A DNA stretch of 40,009 bases from Bradyrhizobium uaiense (GTDB lineage: Bacteria > Pseudomonadota > Alphaproteobacteria > Rhizobiales > Xanthobacteraceae): positions 1-40,009 of the forward strand of contig NZ_VKHP01000057.1 in the NCBI RefSeq assembly GCF_010811875.1. Reading direction: 5' to 3'. The translations under genes were made by a program, and so were the position numbers. Numbering within the stretch: the stretch's first letter is position 1; each line of letters begins with the position of its first letter. Below are positions 23,733 through 31,951 of this stretch, piece after piece. Under the pieces are notes generated by a model. That model did no database searches and had not been told where the DNA came from. It saw nothing but the letters and a program-made list of their open reading frames with translations.

Positions 23733-23747
23733 GCAAGTCCCATTCCG
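23733..23747 (-). promoter_or_regulatory. candidate RpoN promoter for nifO
   Basis: On the minus strand CGGAATGGGACTTGC has GG/GC 10 bases apart and a full TTGC, but T of TGG is C and CAC is AAT. The palindromic NifA element at 23806-23821 lies 58 bases upstream and could serve both this gene and nifH. Confidence 0.4.
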
Positions 23748-23805
23748 TGGCTGAAGATATAGGACAACCGATGCAAATGGGCTTCGCGTCAGCGGTTGCC
23801 GCTCT

Positions 23806-23821
23806 TGTTCGTTTTCTGACA
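23806..23821. promoter_or_regulatory. NifA upstream activator sequence in the nifO-nifH divergent region
   Basis: TGTTCGTTTTCTGACA is a perfect TGT-N10-ACA element, 96 bases upstream of the nifH -24/-12 promoter. Being palindromic, it may also act on nifO. Confidence 0.88.
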
Positions 23822-23917
23822 GCCGCGCTGACAGATAGGTTCCAAAACAGCCAGGCGCACTCGCGGGCACGTGGCTTTTTAAATGTAATCAAAGACTTGG
23901 GCAGCGCTTACGAGCGT

Positions 23918-23932
23918 TGGCACGGCGGTTGC
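23918..23932 (+). promoter_or_regulatory. RpoN (-24/-12) promoter of nifH
   Basis: TGGCACGGCGGTTGC is a full consensus match (TGGCACG-N4-TTGC). A transcript starting near 23944 would have a leader of about 150 nt before nifH. Confidence 0.95.
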
Positions 23933-24096
23933 TAATATCGGGCAGCAACACTGAGTGAGGGCTGAGTGCACGCCGACGCGTAAGACGAGCGATGTGCTCC
24001 TTCCCTTGAACCCGTGTGCCCCGTTTCTGAGAGAGAGAAACAAGCTCGCGCGTCAGAAGCGCGTAACTTTTGGCAAATCGGTTGATGGAGAGCAAC

Positions 24097-24981
24097 ATGT
24101 CTTCACTAAGGCAAATCGCGTTCTACGGAAAAGGTGGCATCGGCAAGTCGACGACTTCCCAGAACACGTTGGCGGCGCTGGCCGAGATGGGTCAGAAAAT
24201 CCTGATTGTCGGGTGCGATCCTAAAGCGGACTCGACGCGCTTGATCTTGCACGCCAAGGCGCAGGACACGATTCTGAGCTTGGCGGCGAGCGCCGGCAGC
24301 GTGGAGGATCTTGAACTCGAGGACGTGATGAAGGTCGGCTACAAGGACATCCGTTGCGTGGAGTCCGGTGGTCCTGAGCCGGGCGTCGGCTGCGCCGGTC
24401 GTGGCGTCATCACTTCGATCAACTTCCTCGAGGAGAACGGCGCCTATGAGAACATTGATTACGTATCCTATGACGTGCTCGGCGACGTCGTTTGCGGAGG
24501 CTTTGCGATGCCAATCCGTGAAAACAAGGCGCAGGAGATCTACATCGTGATGTCCGGTGAAATGATGGCCATGTATGCCGCCAACAACATTTCGAAGGGT
24601 ATCCTGAAATACGCCAACTCGGGCGGTGTGCGGCTGGGCGGCCTGGTCTGCAATGAACGACAGACGGACAAGGAGTTGGAACTGGCGGAGGCGCTAGCCA
24701 AGAAGCTAGGCACTCAGCTGATCTACTTCGTGCCGCGCGACAACGTGGTGCAGCATGCCGAACTCCGCCGCATGACGGTGCTCGAGTATGCGCCGGATTC
24801 GAAGCAGGCCGATCACTATCGCAATCTCGCTACCAAGGTTCACAACAATGGCGGCAAGGGTATCATTCCGACACCGATCTCCATGGACGAGCTCGAGGAC
24901 ATGCTGATGGAGCATGGCATTATGAAGCCGGTCGACGAATCCATCATCGGCAAAACTGCCGCCGAACTCGCGGCCTCGTAA
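24097..24981 (+). CDS. nifH: NifH, nitrogenase iron protein (dinitrogenase reductase)
   Basis: A 294-residue Fe protein, the exact length of other Bradyrhizobium NifH. It hydrolyses MgATP and passes electrons one at a time to the MoFe protein. P-loop FYGKGGIGKSTTSQN; [4Fe-4S] ligands C99 (GVGCAGRGVIT) and C133 (GDVVCGGFAMP); R102 is the residue ADP-ribosylated by DraT in other bacteria. I chose ATG 24097 (GGAG about 7 nt upstream) over the in-frame extension to 24070. It has its own NifA/RpoN promoter and lies apart from nifDK, as in Bradyrhizobium, unlike the nifHDK order of many diazotrophs. Two stem-loops follow. Confidence 0.99.
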   Translation: MSSLRQIAFYGKGGIGKSTTSQNTLAALAEMGQKILIVGCDPKADSTRLILHAKAQDTILSLAASAGSVEDLELEDVMKVGYKDIRCVESGGPEPGVGCAGRGVITSINFLEENGAYENIDYVSYDVLGDVVCGGFAMPIRENKAQEIYIVMSGEMMAMYAANNISKGILKYANSGGVRLGGLVCNERQTDKELELAEALAKKLGTQLIYFVPRDNVVQHAELRRMTVLEYAPDSKQADHYRNLATKVHNNGGKGIIPTPISMDELEDMLMEHGIMKPVDESIIGKTAAELAAS

Positions 24982-24990
24982 AGGTCGTGA

Positions 24991-25016
24991 GTCGCGGCCT
25001 TGTGAAGGCGCGCGAC
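24991..25016 (+). other. stem-loop after nifH (first of two)
   Basis: GTCGCG (24991-24996) pairs with CGCGAC (25011-25016), with an inner stem GCCTT/AAGGC (24997-25001, 25005-25009), a 3-nt loop and one bulged G. It lies 9 bases after the nifH stop. Confidence 0.55.
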
Positions 25017-25018
25017 GG

Positions 25019-25057
25019 ATGCCGGCCTCCTCACCCCCCATCCGGGGAGGCCGGCAT
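25019..25057 (+). terminator. strong hairpin between nifH and nifQ, possible attenuator
   Basis: ATGCCGGCCTCC (25019-25030) pairs perfectly with GGAGGCCGGCAT (25046-25057). The T tract is short (TCT), so it may end most transcripts after nifH while letting some pass to nifQ, or protect the nifH mRNA 3' end. Confidence 0.65.
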
Positions 25058-25129
25058 TCTGATCAGCGCTCCCGGCCGGGACCAGGACGCGGCGAGGCAA
25101 ACCTGGCCGCTATAGAGACCCACAAAATC

Positions 25130-25840
25130 ATGTCCGAAGTGCACGTCCTTCCGTTTATGGCTGCTTGTGAGCCTGATGCGAGCAGTTCCAACGGAATTGT
25201 AGCCTACCGCCTCCTCACCGGCGTACCTCCTGCGGATGCCGACATTGCCAGTGACAGTCATTTCGACCGCCACGCTTTGGCATCTATTCTGGCGGCTGCC
25301 ACGATGGATGGTGGCGCTCTTCCGGAGAAGACTGGCCTATCGGGCGATGAACTCGCGGCTTTGCTCGCGCAGTACTTTCCCTCACTTGAGGTCGAACTTC
25401 CCGATGAGCTCCTGAGGTACAAATGCAACGAGAACGACGAAATCGCAATGGTGCGCGATCTTCTCCTGAAGCACCGCTCGACGGAAGGAGATCTCGGCCG
25501 CTGGCTGGCTGCCATGATCGCCCGACGAGCCATCGAACCAGACCATCTATGGGAAGATCTCGGATTGCGCAATCGTGGCGAGCTCTCTCGGCTGCTCAGC
25601 CGTCACTACGCGCCGCTCGCCGCGCGCAATGTCAACAATATGCGTTGGAAGCGTTTCTTCTATCGCATGCTTTGCGAGGATGAAGGCCTCGCGATGTGCA
25701 CAACACCAGTGTGCACGCAATGTAACGACTTCAACCTTTGTTTCGGCGAAGAAAGCGGTGAGAGCCGGATTGCCGAGCGCCGGCGCGACCAGTTGCTGGA
25801 GGCGGCTCGCCAGCAGGTCACCGCTGATTGGCCCATCTGA
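25130..25840 (+). CDS. nifQ: NifQ, molybdenum donor for FeMo-cofactor synthesis
   Basis: A 236-residue NifQ. It carries a [Mo-Fe-S] cluster and delivers molybdenum to NifEN-NifH. The diagnostic cysteine motif C-x4-C-x2-C-x5-C is present at residues 190, 195, 198 and 204 (CTTPVCTQCNDFNLCFG). I chose ATG 25130, since the frame upstream to 25019 runs through the post-nifH hairpin. The ribosome binding site is weak. No separate promoter is seen, so it probably relies on read-through from nifH. Confidence 0.95.
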   Translation: MSEVHVLPFMAACEPDASSSNGIVAYRLLTGVPPADADIASDSHFDRHALASILAAATMDGGALPEKTGLSGDELAALLAQYFPSLEVELPDELLRYKCNENDEIAMVRDLLLKHRSTEGDLGRWLAAMIARRAIEPDHLWEDLGLRNRGELSRLLSRHYAPLAARNVNNMRWKRFFYRMLCEDEGLAMCTTPVCTQCNDFNLCFGEESGESRIAERRRDQLLEAARQQVTADWPI

Positions 25841-26208
25841 CTTGCCACAAATGTTCTCGTGCGTTGCAGCGCGACAACGCTTCCAGGATCTGGCGATCCC
25901 CGCGGCATGTCATCGTGCGGATAAATGCCGCTTTAATGCGAGCAAGTGACCATGGATCCAAGACATTCCGGCCTGAATTGCTCCGGGATCAATCGCCAAC
26001 CTCGCGGCGCGCTGCAATCGCCTTGGCTTTCGAACTCGACTTGGGAATGGCAAAAGCGCCCGTTTCATGAGCCAGTCGCGTTTGCGGCAATCCATTGGCG
26101 GGAGGAGGTTAAGGAAGGAAGCGTAGATTTTCAATCCGTTGGCAGGGATAGCGCAGTGGCATGCGGGTTGCTGAAGGGGATGTGGTCAAAGATAAGGAGC
26201 CAGCCTGC
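25841..26208. other. intergenic region upstream of nifV
   Basis: About 368 bases without a gene. It contains the RpoN promoter at 26157-26171. No TGT-N10-ACA element was found within 250 bases upstream. Confidence 0.5.
26157..26171 (+). promoter_or_regulatory. RpoN (-24/-12) promoter of nifV
   Basis: TGGCATGCGGGTTGC has the full TGG and TTGC elements with 10-base GG/GC spacing. It overlaps the in-frame ATG at 26161, which rules that codon out as the nifV start. Confidence 0.85.
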
Positions 26209-27396
26209 GTGATCGCCTCTAGCGAAGAACCCTCATGGTTCGATCAAGAACGCGCGAAGCCGACCGTACTTAACGATACGACGCTAAGGGACGGGGAGCA
26301 GGCGCCCGGTGTTGCGTTCACCACGAAGGAAAAGCTGGCGATCGCGCGGGCGCTTGCGCGGGCCGGGGTCACGGAGATCGAGGCGGGAACGCCCGCGATG
26401 GGCAATGAGGAAATCACAGCAATCCGCGCCATTGTCGAAGCAGATCTTCCGCTGACGACGATAGGCTGGTGCCGGATGAGGAAAGCGGACGTCGATGCGG
26501 CGATTGAAGCCCGGGTGTCCATGATTAACATGTCGACCCCGACTTCCGATGTGCAGATCGCAGCCAAGCTCGGTGGTCATCGCAGCCTGGCACTGGAACA
26601 GGTGAGGCAATTGGTCGGCTATGCTCGTGAGAAGGGGCTTCAAGTTTCTGTTGGTGGCGAGGACGCTTCGCGCGCCAACGTCGAGTTTCTGATCCGGTTG
26701 ATTGCAGTCGCAAAAGCCGCAGGCGCGTGTCGTTTTCGTGTTGCAGATACGCTCAGTGTGCTCGATCCCGACGCAACCTACGCGCTGGTCAGGAAACTGC
26801 GTGTGACCACCGATTTGGAACTCGAATTTCACGGCCACGACGATCTCGGACTCGCAACCGCCAATACACTCTCAGCCATCAAAGCTGGCGCGAGCCACGC
26901 TTCGGTGACCGTCATCGGGTTAGGCGAGCGGGCCGGAAATGCGCCGCTCGAGGAAGTCGCGGTCGCACTCAAGCAGCTCTACGGGCGCGAGACCGGCATC
27001 ATACTTCCGGAGCTCGAGAACGTCGCCGCACTGGTGGCTGCGGCGGCCGCGCGTGCCATTCCTCTGAATAAGGCCATCGTTGGAGAGTACGTATTTACGC
27101 ACGAATCCGGCATTCATGTCGATGGCCTTTTGAAGGATCAGCGCACCTATCAGTCGCTTGATCCGGCTTTGCTTGGCCGCCGCAACCGCTTTGTGATCGG
27201 CAAGCATTCCGGACTTGCGGCGATTACGGCGTTGCTCGATGAACTCAAGCTGGCCGCCAGCGCCGATCAAGCCAGACAGATCCTGTCGCAAGTTCGCAAG
27301 CATGCGATCGAGCACAAGCTGCCAGTCGAGCGCAAAACGGTGGCGGCGATCTGGCGCGACGTGTGCGGATGCCCAGCCACCCAAAGCGGCGGGTGA
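26209..27396 (+). CDS. nifV: NifV, homocitrate synthase
   Basis: A 395-residue homocitrate synthase, condensing acetyl-CoA and 2-oxoglutarate to give the organic ligand of FeMo-co. Motifs of the LeuA-like TIM barrel are VLNDTTLRDGEQAPGVAF with the catalytic Arg and metal Asp, the metal-binding HxH in LEFHGHDDLGLA, and VIGLGERAGNA, then VFTHESGIHVDGLLK. I chose GTG 26209, with AAGGAG 9 nt upstream, because the longer frame from 26161 begins inside the promoter. Many rhizobia lack nifV and depend on the plant for homocitrate; this copy looks intact. Confidence 0.93.
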   Translation: MIASSEEPSWFDQERAKPTVLNDTTLRDGEQAPGVAFTTKEKLAIARALARAGVTEIEAGTPAMGNEEITAIRAIVEADLPLTTIGWCRMRKADVDAAIEARVSMINMSTPTSDVQIAAKLGGHRSLALEQVRQLVGYAREKGLQVSVGGEDASRANVEFLIRLIAVAKAAGACRFRVADTLSVLDPDATYALVRKLRVTTDLELEFHGHDDLGLATANTLSAIKAGASHASVTVIGLGERAGNAPLEEVAVALKQLYGRETGIILPELENVAALVAAAAARAIPLNKAIVGEYVFTHESGIHVDGLLKDQRTYQSLDPALLGRRNRFVIGKHSGLAAITALLDELKLAASADQARQILSQVRKHAIEHKLPVERKTVAAIWRDVCGCPATQSGG

Positions 27397-27871
27397 AGAG
27401 CCGTGCTTAGCAACGTTTGCGCCGACTATTCGAGAGACCAAGTGTGTCGCAAGGAGGCTATCCGATGCCACTGACCGGCGCGAAAATGCCCCTCTTCCTC
27501 AGGCCAGGCTGCCGGCCGCAAATCTCCGCTCCAGACCATTCCAGCATACATGCTGTGATCTGCAATCCACAGCGAGCGGTCCGCGGACTGCCAAGCGACG
27601 TCTTCTCTTGAGGCTGCCGTCCCGCCCGACCACCGGTCGGACGAGCATCAGCACCGATTGCGGTTTGGCCGTTCATACCCCTTCCTCATCCGGGCTGACG
27701 TCGGCGCCCGCCGAGCCTGCAGATCTGGAGAGCGAAGTTGAGCGCATCGGCGTTCCAGGGGCGGGCGTTGGCGATGCGCACCCGCTGTGCGAGGTAGAAC
27801 CGCGGCAATATCATCAGGCGCTAAGAGTATCTTATTTGGCGTCCGAGAGCTGATCCAAAGGAGACCTTTCG
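27397..27871. other. region between nifV and nifW with coding-like remnants
   Basis: A strong AAGGAGG precedes ATG 27465, opening a 48-codon frame (MPLTGAKMPLFLRPGCRPQI...) that ends at 27611. A second coding-like piece in another frame (ADLESEVERIGVPGAG to SYLASES) ends at 27853 just before the nifW ribosome binding site. They may be parts of one broken gene; the family is not recognised. Confidence 0.35.
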
Positions 27872-28213
27872 ATGATCAACTCGTCCCCGGCAGCCCCTAT
27901 CCTGGACCGGCTTAGCAACGCCTCGTCGGCAGAGGAGTTCTTTTCGCTGCTTGGCGTCGATTATGATCCGAAGATTGTAAATGTCGCGCGCCTTCACATC
28001 CTAAAGCGCATGGGACAATATTTCGCCAAAGAGCAATTTTCTGGCGCCACAGAGCCGGAAATCAGAGCTCGGTGCAAAGCGATGCTGGAGCAGGCTTATG
28101 CTGATTTCGTGGCATCGCGGCCGATTGATCAGCGAGTATTCAAGGTGTTGAAGGATGCGGTTGCAGGCCCAGGCAAACCGACAGCTTTTGTTCCGTTGAG
28201 CGAGCTGAAGTGA
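27872..28213 (+). CDS. nifW: NifW, nitrogenase stabilising/protective protein
   Basis: A 113-residue NifW, which associates with the MoFe protein during maturation and helps protect it against oxygen. Family features are LDRLSNASSAEEFFSLLGVD, LHILKRMGQYF and the C-terminal VFKVLKDA segment. ATG 27872 follows AAAGGAGACC. It is the second gene downstream of the nifV promoter, after 475 bases of remnant sequence. No terminator of standard form follows. Confidence 0.95.
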   Translation: MINSSPAAPILDRLSNASSAEEFFSLLGVDYDPKIVNVARLHILKRMGQYFAKEQFSGATEPEIRARCKAMLEQAYADFVASRPIDQRVFKVLKDAVAGPGKPTAFVPLSELK

Positions 28214-28315
28214 CTTCGCGCTCCGCCGTAATGAGGTGTTCTCTAACGATTGCCGTGCGGTCTGAAAGCTCCTTCATCCAGATCATCTCTCCGCCAGCCA
28301 TGACCCGAGCGACGC

Positions 28316-28331
28316 TGTCGCATTCCCGACC
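28316..28331 (+). promoter_or_regulatory. imperfect NifA upstream element for the fixBCX leader
   Basis: TGTCGCATTCCCGACC matches TGT-N10-ACA except for the last base. It lies 93 bases before the -24/-12 promoter at 28425, the same spacing seen at nifH and nifB. Confidence 0.45.
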
Positions 28332-28424
28332 CATGTCCGGACTGATCGTGTCCAATGCCCTGAGCGAGCATTTAAGTTTCTGTCAAATCATTGCTTCCGC
28401 CTGACTTTCGATGGTTCTTGCAAG

Positions 28425-28439
28425 TGGTACGACACTTGC
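28425..28439 (+). promoter_or_regulatory. RpoN (-24/-12) promoter of fixBCX
   Basis: TGGTACGACACTTGC has TGG, TTGC and 10-base spacing. fixB starts 748 bases later, so the transcript has a very long leader. I recall that B. japonicum fixBCX was reported to have a long 5' leader affecting fixCX mRNA level; this layout agrees. Confidence 0.82.
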
Positions 28440-28507
28440 TGTTGTCGTGCCTATCCCGTCATCGATGCTGACAGATGGCGGTCGTCCGAGATGAAAAAGG
28501 AACACCT

Positions 28508-28639
28508 ATGACGCTGCTTCTACCGCCCACCGAGCGATGCGGCATGATCTCGCGGCTCACGCTCGCGCCCAGTCCGTTCGATATGGCCTTTGATGCGAAC
28601 GAAGCCGACACCGACCGTGAGATGGTGGTCAGTGGCTAA
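28508..28639 (+). CDS. possible 43-codon leader ORF in the fixBCX leader
   Basis: ATG 28508 follows AAAAAGGAACACCT, a good ribosome binding site, about 56 bases after the predicted RpoN start site. The product (MTLLLPPTERCGMISRLTLA..., ending DREMVVSG) has no recognised family. Its position as the first translatable frame in the fixBCX leader is the reason to list it; translation could influence leader structure. Confidence 0.45.
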   Translation: MTLLLPPTERCGMISRLTLAPSPFDMAFDANEADTDREMVVSG

Positions 28640-28669
28640 GTCGTCCGTTGCGCAACATCTGGAGAGGGC

Positions 28670-28760
28670 ATGTACATAGTCGTCAGCGTCGAGCGAGTCC
28701 GCGGATGCGCGCAAAGTGGCATTCGTCGCAACGCGGATAGCAACATGCGTCCGGCGGAGG
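28670..28760 (+). pseudogene. fixA: probable fixA remnant (N-terminal fragment)
   Basis: MYIVVSVERVRGCAQ from ATG 28670 aligns without gaps to the start of FixA (M-H-x-VVCIKQVPDSAQ). M, I/V, VV, V10, A14 and Q15 are kept, and MR recurs at positions 26-27 as in FixA; about 9 of 28 residues are identical to the FixA sequence I remember. GGAGAGGG lies just upstream. After about 30 codons the similarity is lost, though the frame stays open to 29116. In Bradyrhizobium the working fixA is elsewhere, so this would be the relic of an ancestral fixABCX operon. Weak but positionally compelling. Confidence 0.5.
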
Positions 28761-29186
28761 CGCCAAGCTCGGCCGATGCAAGGTGCCGGGGCTGGAGGCT
28801 GACCACGCAGTGCATGACAGGTGCGCAGCTCCGATGGCTTTGGTGGGCGCACCCGGTGCAGAGCGCTGGGCCGAAAGCGAGGCGCCGATACTGCAGAGCA
28901 GGCGGACGCAACAACTCTTCCGGGCACAGATGCCGTAGCGGCGTCGCCGGCACCGTGGCGCTTGTCGAACCGAGCGCGCGAGGCACTACCGTCGAGGACA
29001 TCTCTGGCTCTGGCCCGCCCGGAGCGTCTACGTCGATGACGAGTTTTACTGCCTGGTCGGTTTGCACTAAGCGGGCCGGGCAGCCGAGCAGCCGGCCACT
29101 TGCTGATCAGAACTGATCCTCAGTCAACTGAATCTAGATACAAACCTGTGGTGCGGGCGCGCGTATTCTTGAGGGGACTTTAAAGC
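28761..29186. other. rest of the fixBCX leader
   Basis: About 425 bases with open but unrecognisable frames, perhaps decayed fixA sequence. No promoter was found here. The fixB ribosome binding site (GAGGGGA) closes it. Confidence 0.4.
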
Positions 29187-30296
29187 ATGAGCAATGTCAC
29201 CAAAACGGCTGTGCCTGCGGCGGCCGGCCGGGCAGCAGCCAAGAAGGAACTGCCGGAGCACTTTAAGGCCTACAAGCATGTCTGGGTTTTCGTCGAGCTG
29301 GAGCGCGGCCAGGTGCATCCGGTTTCCTGGGAGCTCATGGGAGCGGGGCGCAGGCTTGCCGACAAGCTGAAGGTGAATCTCGCCGCGGTCGTTGTCGGCC
29401 CGGAGGGGCAGTCCACCCGTAACGCCGCGCTTGAATCCTTTTGCTATGGGGCCGATCTGACCTATCTCGTGAGCGACAACGTTTTGGCGGATTACCGTAA
29501 TGAATCCTATACCAAGGCGCTCACCGAACTCGTCAATACCTACAAGCCCGAGATCCTGCTGTTGGGCGCGACCACGCTGGGGCGCGATCTCGCGGGTTCC
29601 GTGGCGACGACTTTGTCAACGGGGCTCACTGCCGACTGCACCGCGCTCGATGTCGACGCCGATGGTTCTCTTGCGGCGACGCGTCCGACCTTTGGCGGCT
29701 CGTTACTCTGCACGATCTATACCTTGAATTATCGTCCGCAGATGGCAACAGTGCGCCCGCGGGTCATGCCGATGCCTGAGCGCGTCGAACGTAATGCTGC
29801 CCGTATCATCGTCCATCCGCTCGGCCTTGTCGAAGACGATATTGTTACGAAAGTTCTGTCGTTCCTTCCAGATCGTGATTCCGAGACATCAAATCTGGCC
29901 TATGCCGACGTCGTGGTTGCGGGTGGCTTGGGACTGGGATCGCCTGAGAACTTCCGGCTGGTGCGCGAGCTCGCAACTCTTCTTGGCGCTGAATATGGCT
30001 GCTCGCGTCCTCTGGTGCAGAAGGGGTGGGTTACGTCTGATCGGCAGATCGGTCAGACCGGCAAGACGATCCGGCCAAAGCTCTATATTGCGGCCGGTAT
30101 TTCCGGCGCGATCCAGCACCGGGTGGGTGTCGAGGGGGCGGATCTGATCGTCGCCATCAATACTGACAAACGTGCTCCGATCTTCGACTTCGCCCATGTT
30201 GCGATCGTCAGTGATGCCATGCAATTGCTGCCGGCGCTGACGGCGGCATTTCGCGCTCGGCTCTTGCCGAATTCGCGCGCCCGGATCGCGGTCTAG
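29187..30296 (+). CDS. fixB: FixB, electron-transfer flavoprotein alpha subunit
   Basis: A 369-residue ETF-alpha-type protein that with FixA forms the flavoprotein of the FixABCX electron-bifurcating complex feeding low-potential electrons to nitrogenase. Typical parts are HVWVFVELERGQVHPVSWEL near the start, the LLLGATTLGRDLAGSVATTL segment and the FAD-binding end (SGAIQHRVGVEGADLIVAIN, then APIFDFAHVAIVSDA). The N-terminal 25 residues are a basic Ala-rich extension. ATG 29187 has GAGGGGA upstream. fixC follows after 5 bases. The partner FixA must be encoded elsewhere. Confidence 0.97.
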   Translation: MSNVTKTAVPAAAGRAAAKKELPEHFKAYKHVWVFVELERGQVHPVSWELMGAGRRLADKLKVNLAAVVVGPEGQSTRNAALESFCYGADLTYLVSDNVLADYRNESYTKALTELVNTYKPEILLLGATTLGRDLAGSVATTLSTGLTADCTALDVDADGSLAATRPTFGGSLLCTIYTLNYRPQMATVRPRVMPMPERVERNAARIIVHPLGLVEDDIVTKVLSFLPDRDSETSNLAYADVVVAGGLGLGSPENFRLVRELATLLGAEYGCSRPLVQKGWVTSDRQIGQTGKTIRPKLYIAAGISGAIQHRVGVEGADLIVAINTDKRAPIFDFAHVAIVSDAMQLLPALTAAFRARLLPNSRARIAV

Positions 30297-30301
30297 AGGA
30301 G

Positions 30302-31615
30302 ATGATGATGATTGAAGAGAGGTTCGATGCCATCGTGGTAGGAGCCGGTATGGCTGGTAACGCGGCGGCGCTGTCCATGGCCAGGCAAGGCATGAAGGTG
30401 CTGCAGCTCGAGCGCGGCGAATATCCTGGATCGAAAAATGTGCAGGGCGCAATCCTCTACGCGGACATGATGGAAAAGCTAATTCCCGAGTTTCGCGAAG
30501 AGGCGCCGCTCGAACGTCATCTGGTTGAACAGCGGTTCTGGATGATGGACGACCGCTCGCATGTCGGGATGCATTACCGCTCGGACGACTTCAACGAGGA
30601 GCGGCCGAACCGTTACACGATCATACGCGCGCAGTTTGACAAATGGTTCTCGTCAAAGGTGCGTGAAGCCGGCGCGACCGTGCTCTGCGAGACGACCGTG
30701 ACGGAGCTCGTACGGGACGAGCGTGAAAGGATTGTCGGCGTTCGTACAGATCGCCGCGACGGCGAAATACATGCCGATGTCGTCGTGCTCGCTGAAGGGG
30801 TCAATGGTCTGCTTGGGACGCGCGCGGGCCTGCGCGCGCGGCCGACACCCGATAACGTTGCGCTCGCCGTCAAGGAAATGCACTTCTTGCCTCGCGAGAC
30901 TATCGAAGCGCGTTTCAATCTTAAGGGCGAAGAAGGCGTCGTGATCGAGGCGGCGGGCACCATTTCCCGCGGTATGACCGGAATGGGTTTCATCTATGCC
31001 AACAAAGAGTGTATTTCGCTGGGCATCGGTTGTCTCGTCGCCGATTTCCAGCGCACCGGCCAGACGCCCTACGGCTTGCTCGATCAATTCAAAAGGCATC
31101 CCTCTGTGTTGCCTCTGCTAGCAGGTTCCGAAGTCAAGGAATATTCGGCGCATCTCATCCCTGAAGGAGGCTACAAATCGATCCCGCAGCTCTACGGGGA
31201 AGGCTGGGTGGTCGTTGGCGATGCAGCGCAACTCAACAATGCCGTTCATCGCGAGGGGTCCAATCTCGCGATGACCTCAGGTCGCATAGCGGCCGAAGCG
31301 ATCGGCCTGGTTAAATCGCGCGGCGAGCCGATGACAGCGACAAATCTGTCGCTCTACAAGAAGATGTTGGATGAGTCCTTCGTCATCAAGGACCTCAAGA
31401 AGTACAAGGATTTGCCGCCCCTGATGCATACTCACTCACAAAACTTCTTTCTCACCTATCCGCAGCTCATCTCTAGGGCAATGCAAAACTTTGTGCGGGT
31501 CGATGGTACGCCCAAGGTTGAGAAGGAGAAGGCGACCTTGAAATCCTTTGTCAAGGCGCGCTCATGGATGGGGCTGTTCGGCGATGCATGTCGTTTTGCG
31601 CGAGCCTGGCGCTAA
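30302..31615 (+). CDS. fixC: FixC, ETF-quinone oxidoreductase-like flavoprotein
   Basis: A 437-residue flavoprotein resembling ETF:ubiquinone oxidoreductase; in FixABCX it passes one electron to quinone while FixX sends the other to nitrogenase. The FAD-binding motif VVGAGMAGNAAALSMARQG is at the N-terminus, the second FAD motif is GWVVVGDAAQLNNAVHREG, and a quinone/membrane-associated region lies in the C-terminal half. Three successive ATG codons (30302, 30305, 30308) follow GAGGAG; the third has the best spacing, so the protein may be two residues shorter. Confidence 0.97.
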   Translation: MMMIEERFDAIVVGAGMAGNAAALSMARQGMKVLQLERGEYPGSKNVQGAILYADMMEKLIPEFREEAPLERHLVEQRFWMMDDRSHVGMHYRSDDFNEERPNRYTIIRAQFDKWFSSKVREAGATVLCETTVTELVRDERERIVGVRTDRRDGEIHADVVVLAEGVNGLLGTRAGLRARPTPDNVALAVKEMHFLPRETIEARFNLKGEEGVVIEAAGTISRGMTGMGFIYANKECISLGIGCLVADFQRTGQTPYGLLDQFKRHPSVLPLLAGSEVKEYSAHLIPEGGYKSIPQLYGEGWVVVGDAAQLNNAVHREGSNLAMTSGRIAAEAIGLVKSRGEPMTATNLSLYKKMLDESFVIKDLKKYKDLPPLMHTHSQNFFLTYPQLISRAMQNFVRVDGTPKVEKEKATLKSFVKARSWMGLFGDACRFARAWR

Positions 31616-31654
31616 TTATCAACAGTGTGAGTTCCAAGTATGGAAGGACAAAGC

Positions 31655-31951
31655 ATGGATGCCGAGCCCTCGGTGCGCGTGGAAGACAAGCTGTATTACA
31701 ACCGCTACCTTGTCGACATTGGTCGTCCGCACGTCAAGGTTCGCGCACACACGTCCCCATCGCCGCAGCTAGTCGCGCTTTTGAATGCGTGCCCCGCGCG
31801 ATGCTATGAGCTGAACGATGAGGGGCGGGTCGAGGTGACTGTTGACGGCTGTATCGAGTGCGGTACCTGCCGGGTGATCGCCGAGCCCACCGGCGATATC
31901 CAGTGGAGTTACCCGCGCGGCGGATATGGGGTGCTGTTCAAGTTTGGCTGA
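31655..31951 (+). CDS. fixX: FixX, [4Fe-4S] ferredoxin-like protein
   Basis: A 98-residue FixX, the ferredoxin-like electron exit of FixABCX. Cysteines are C46 and C50 (LNACPARCYELND) and C66, C69 and C72 (DGCIECGTCRV), the spacing shared with the C-terminal domain of ETF-quinone oxidoreductase. Closing motif DIQWSYPRGGYGVLFKFG is standard. I chose ATG 31655 (GGAAGGA 6-7 nt upstream) over ATG 31640. It is the last gene of the operon; ahpD converges on it 182 bases later. Confidence 0.96.
   Translation: MDAEPSVRVEDKLYYNRYLVDIGRPHVKVRAHTSPSPQLVALLNACPARCYELNDEGRVEVTVDGCIECGTCRVIAEPTGDIQWSYPRGGYGVLFKFG

Noticed and set aside
26161..26208. ATG 26161 as nifV start
   Set aside because: The codon lies inside the -24/-12 promoter; GTG 26209 has a proper ribosome binding site.
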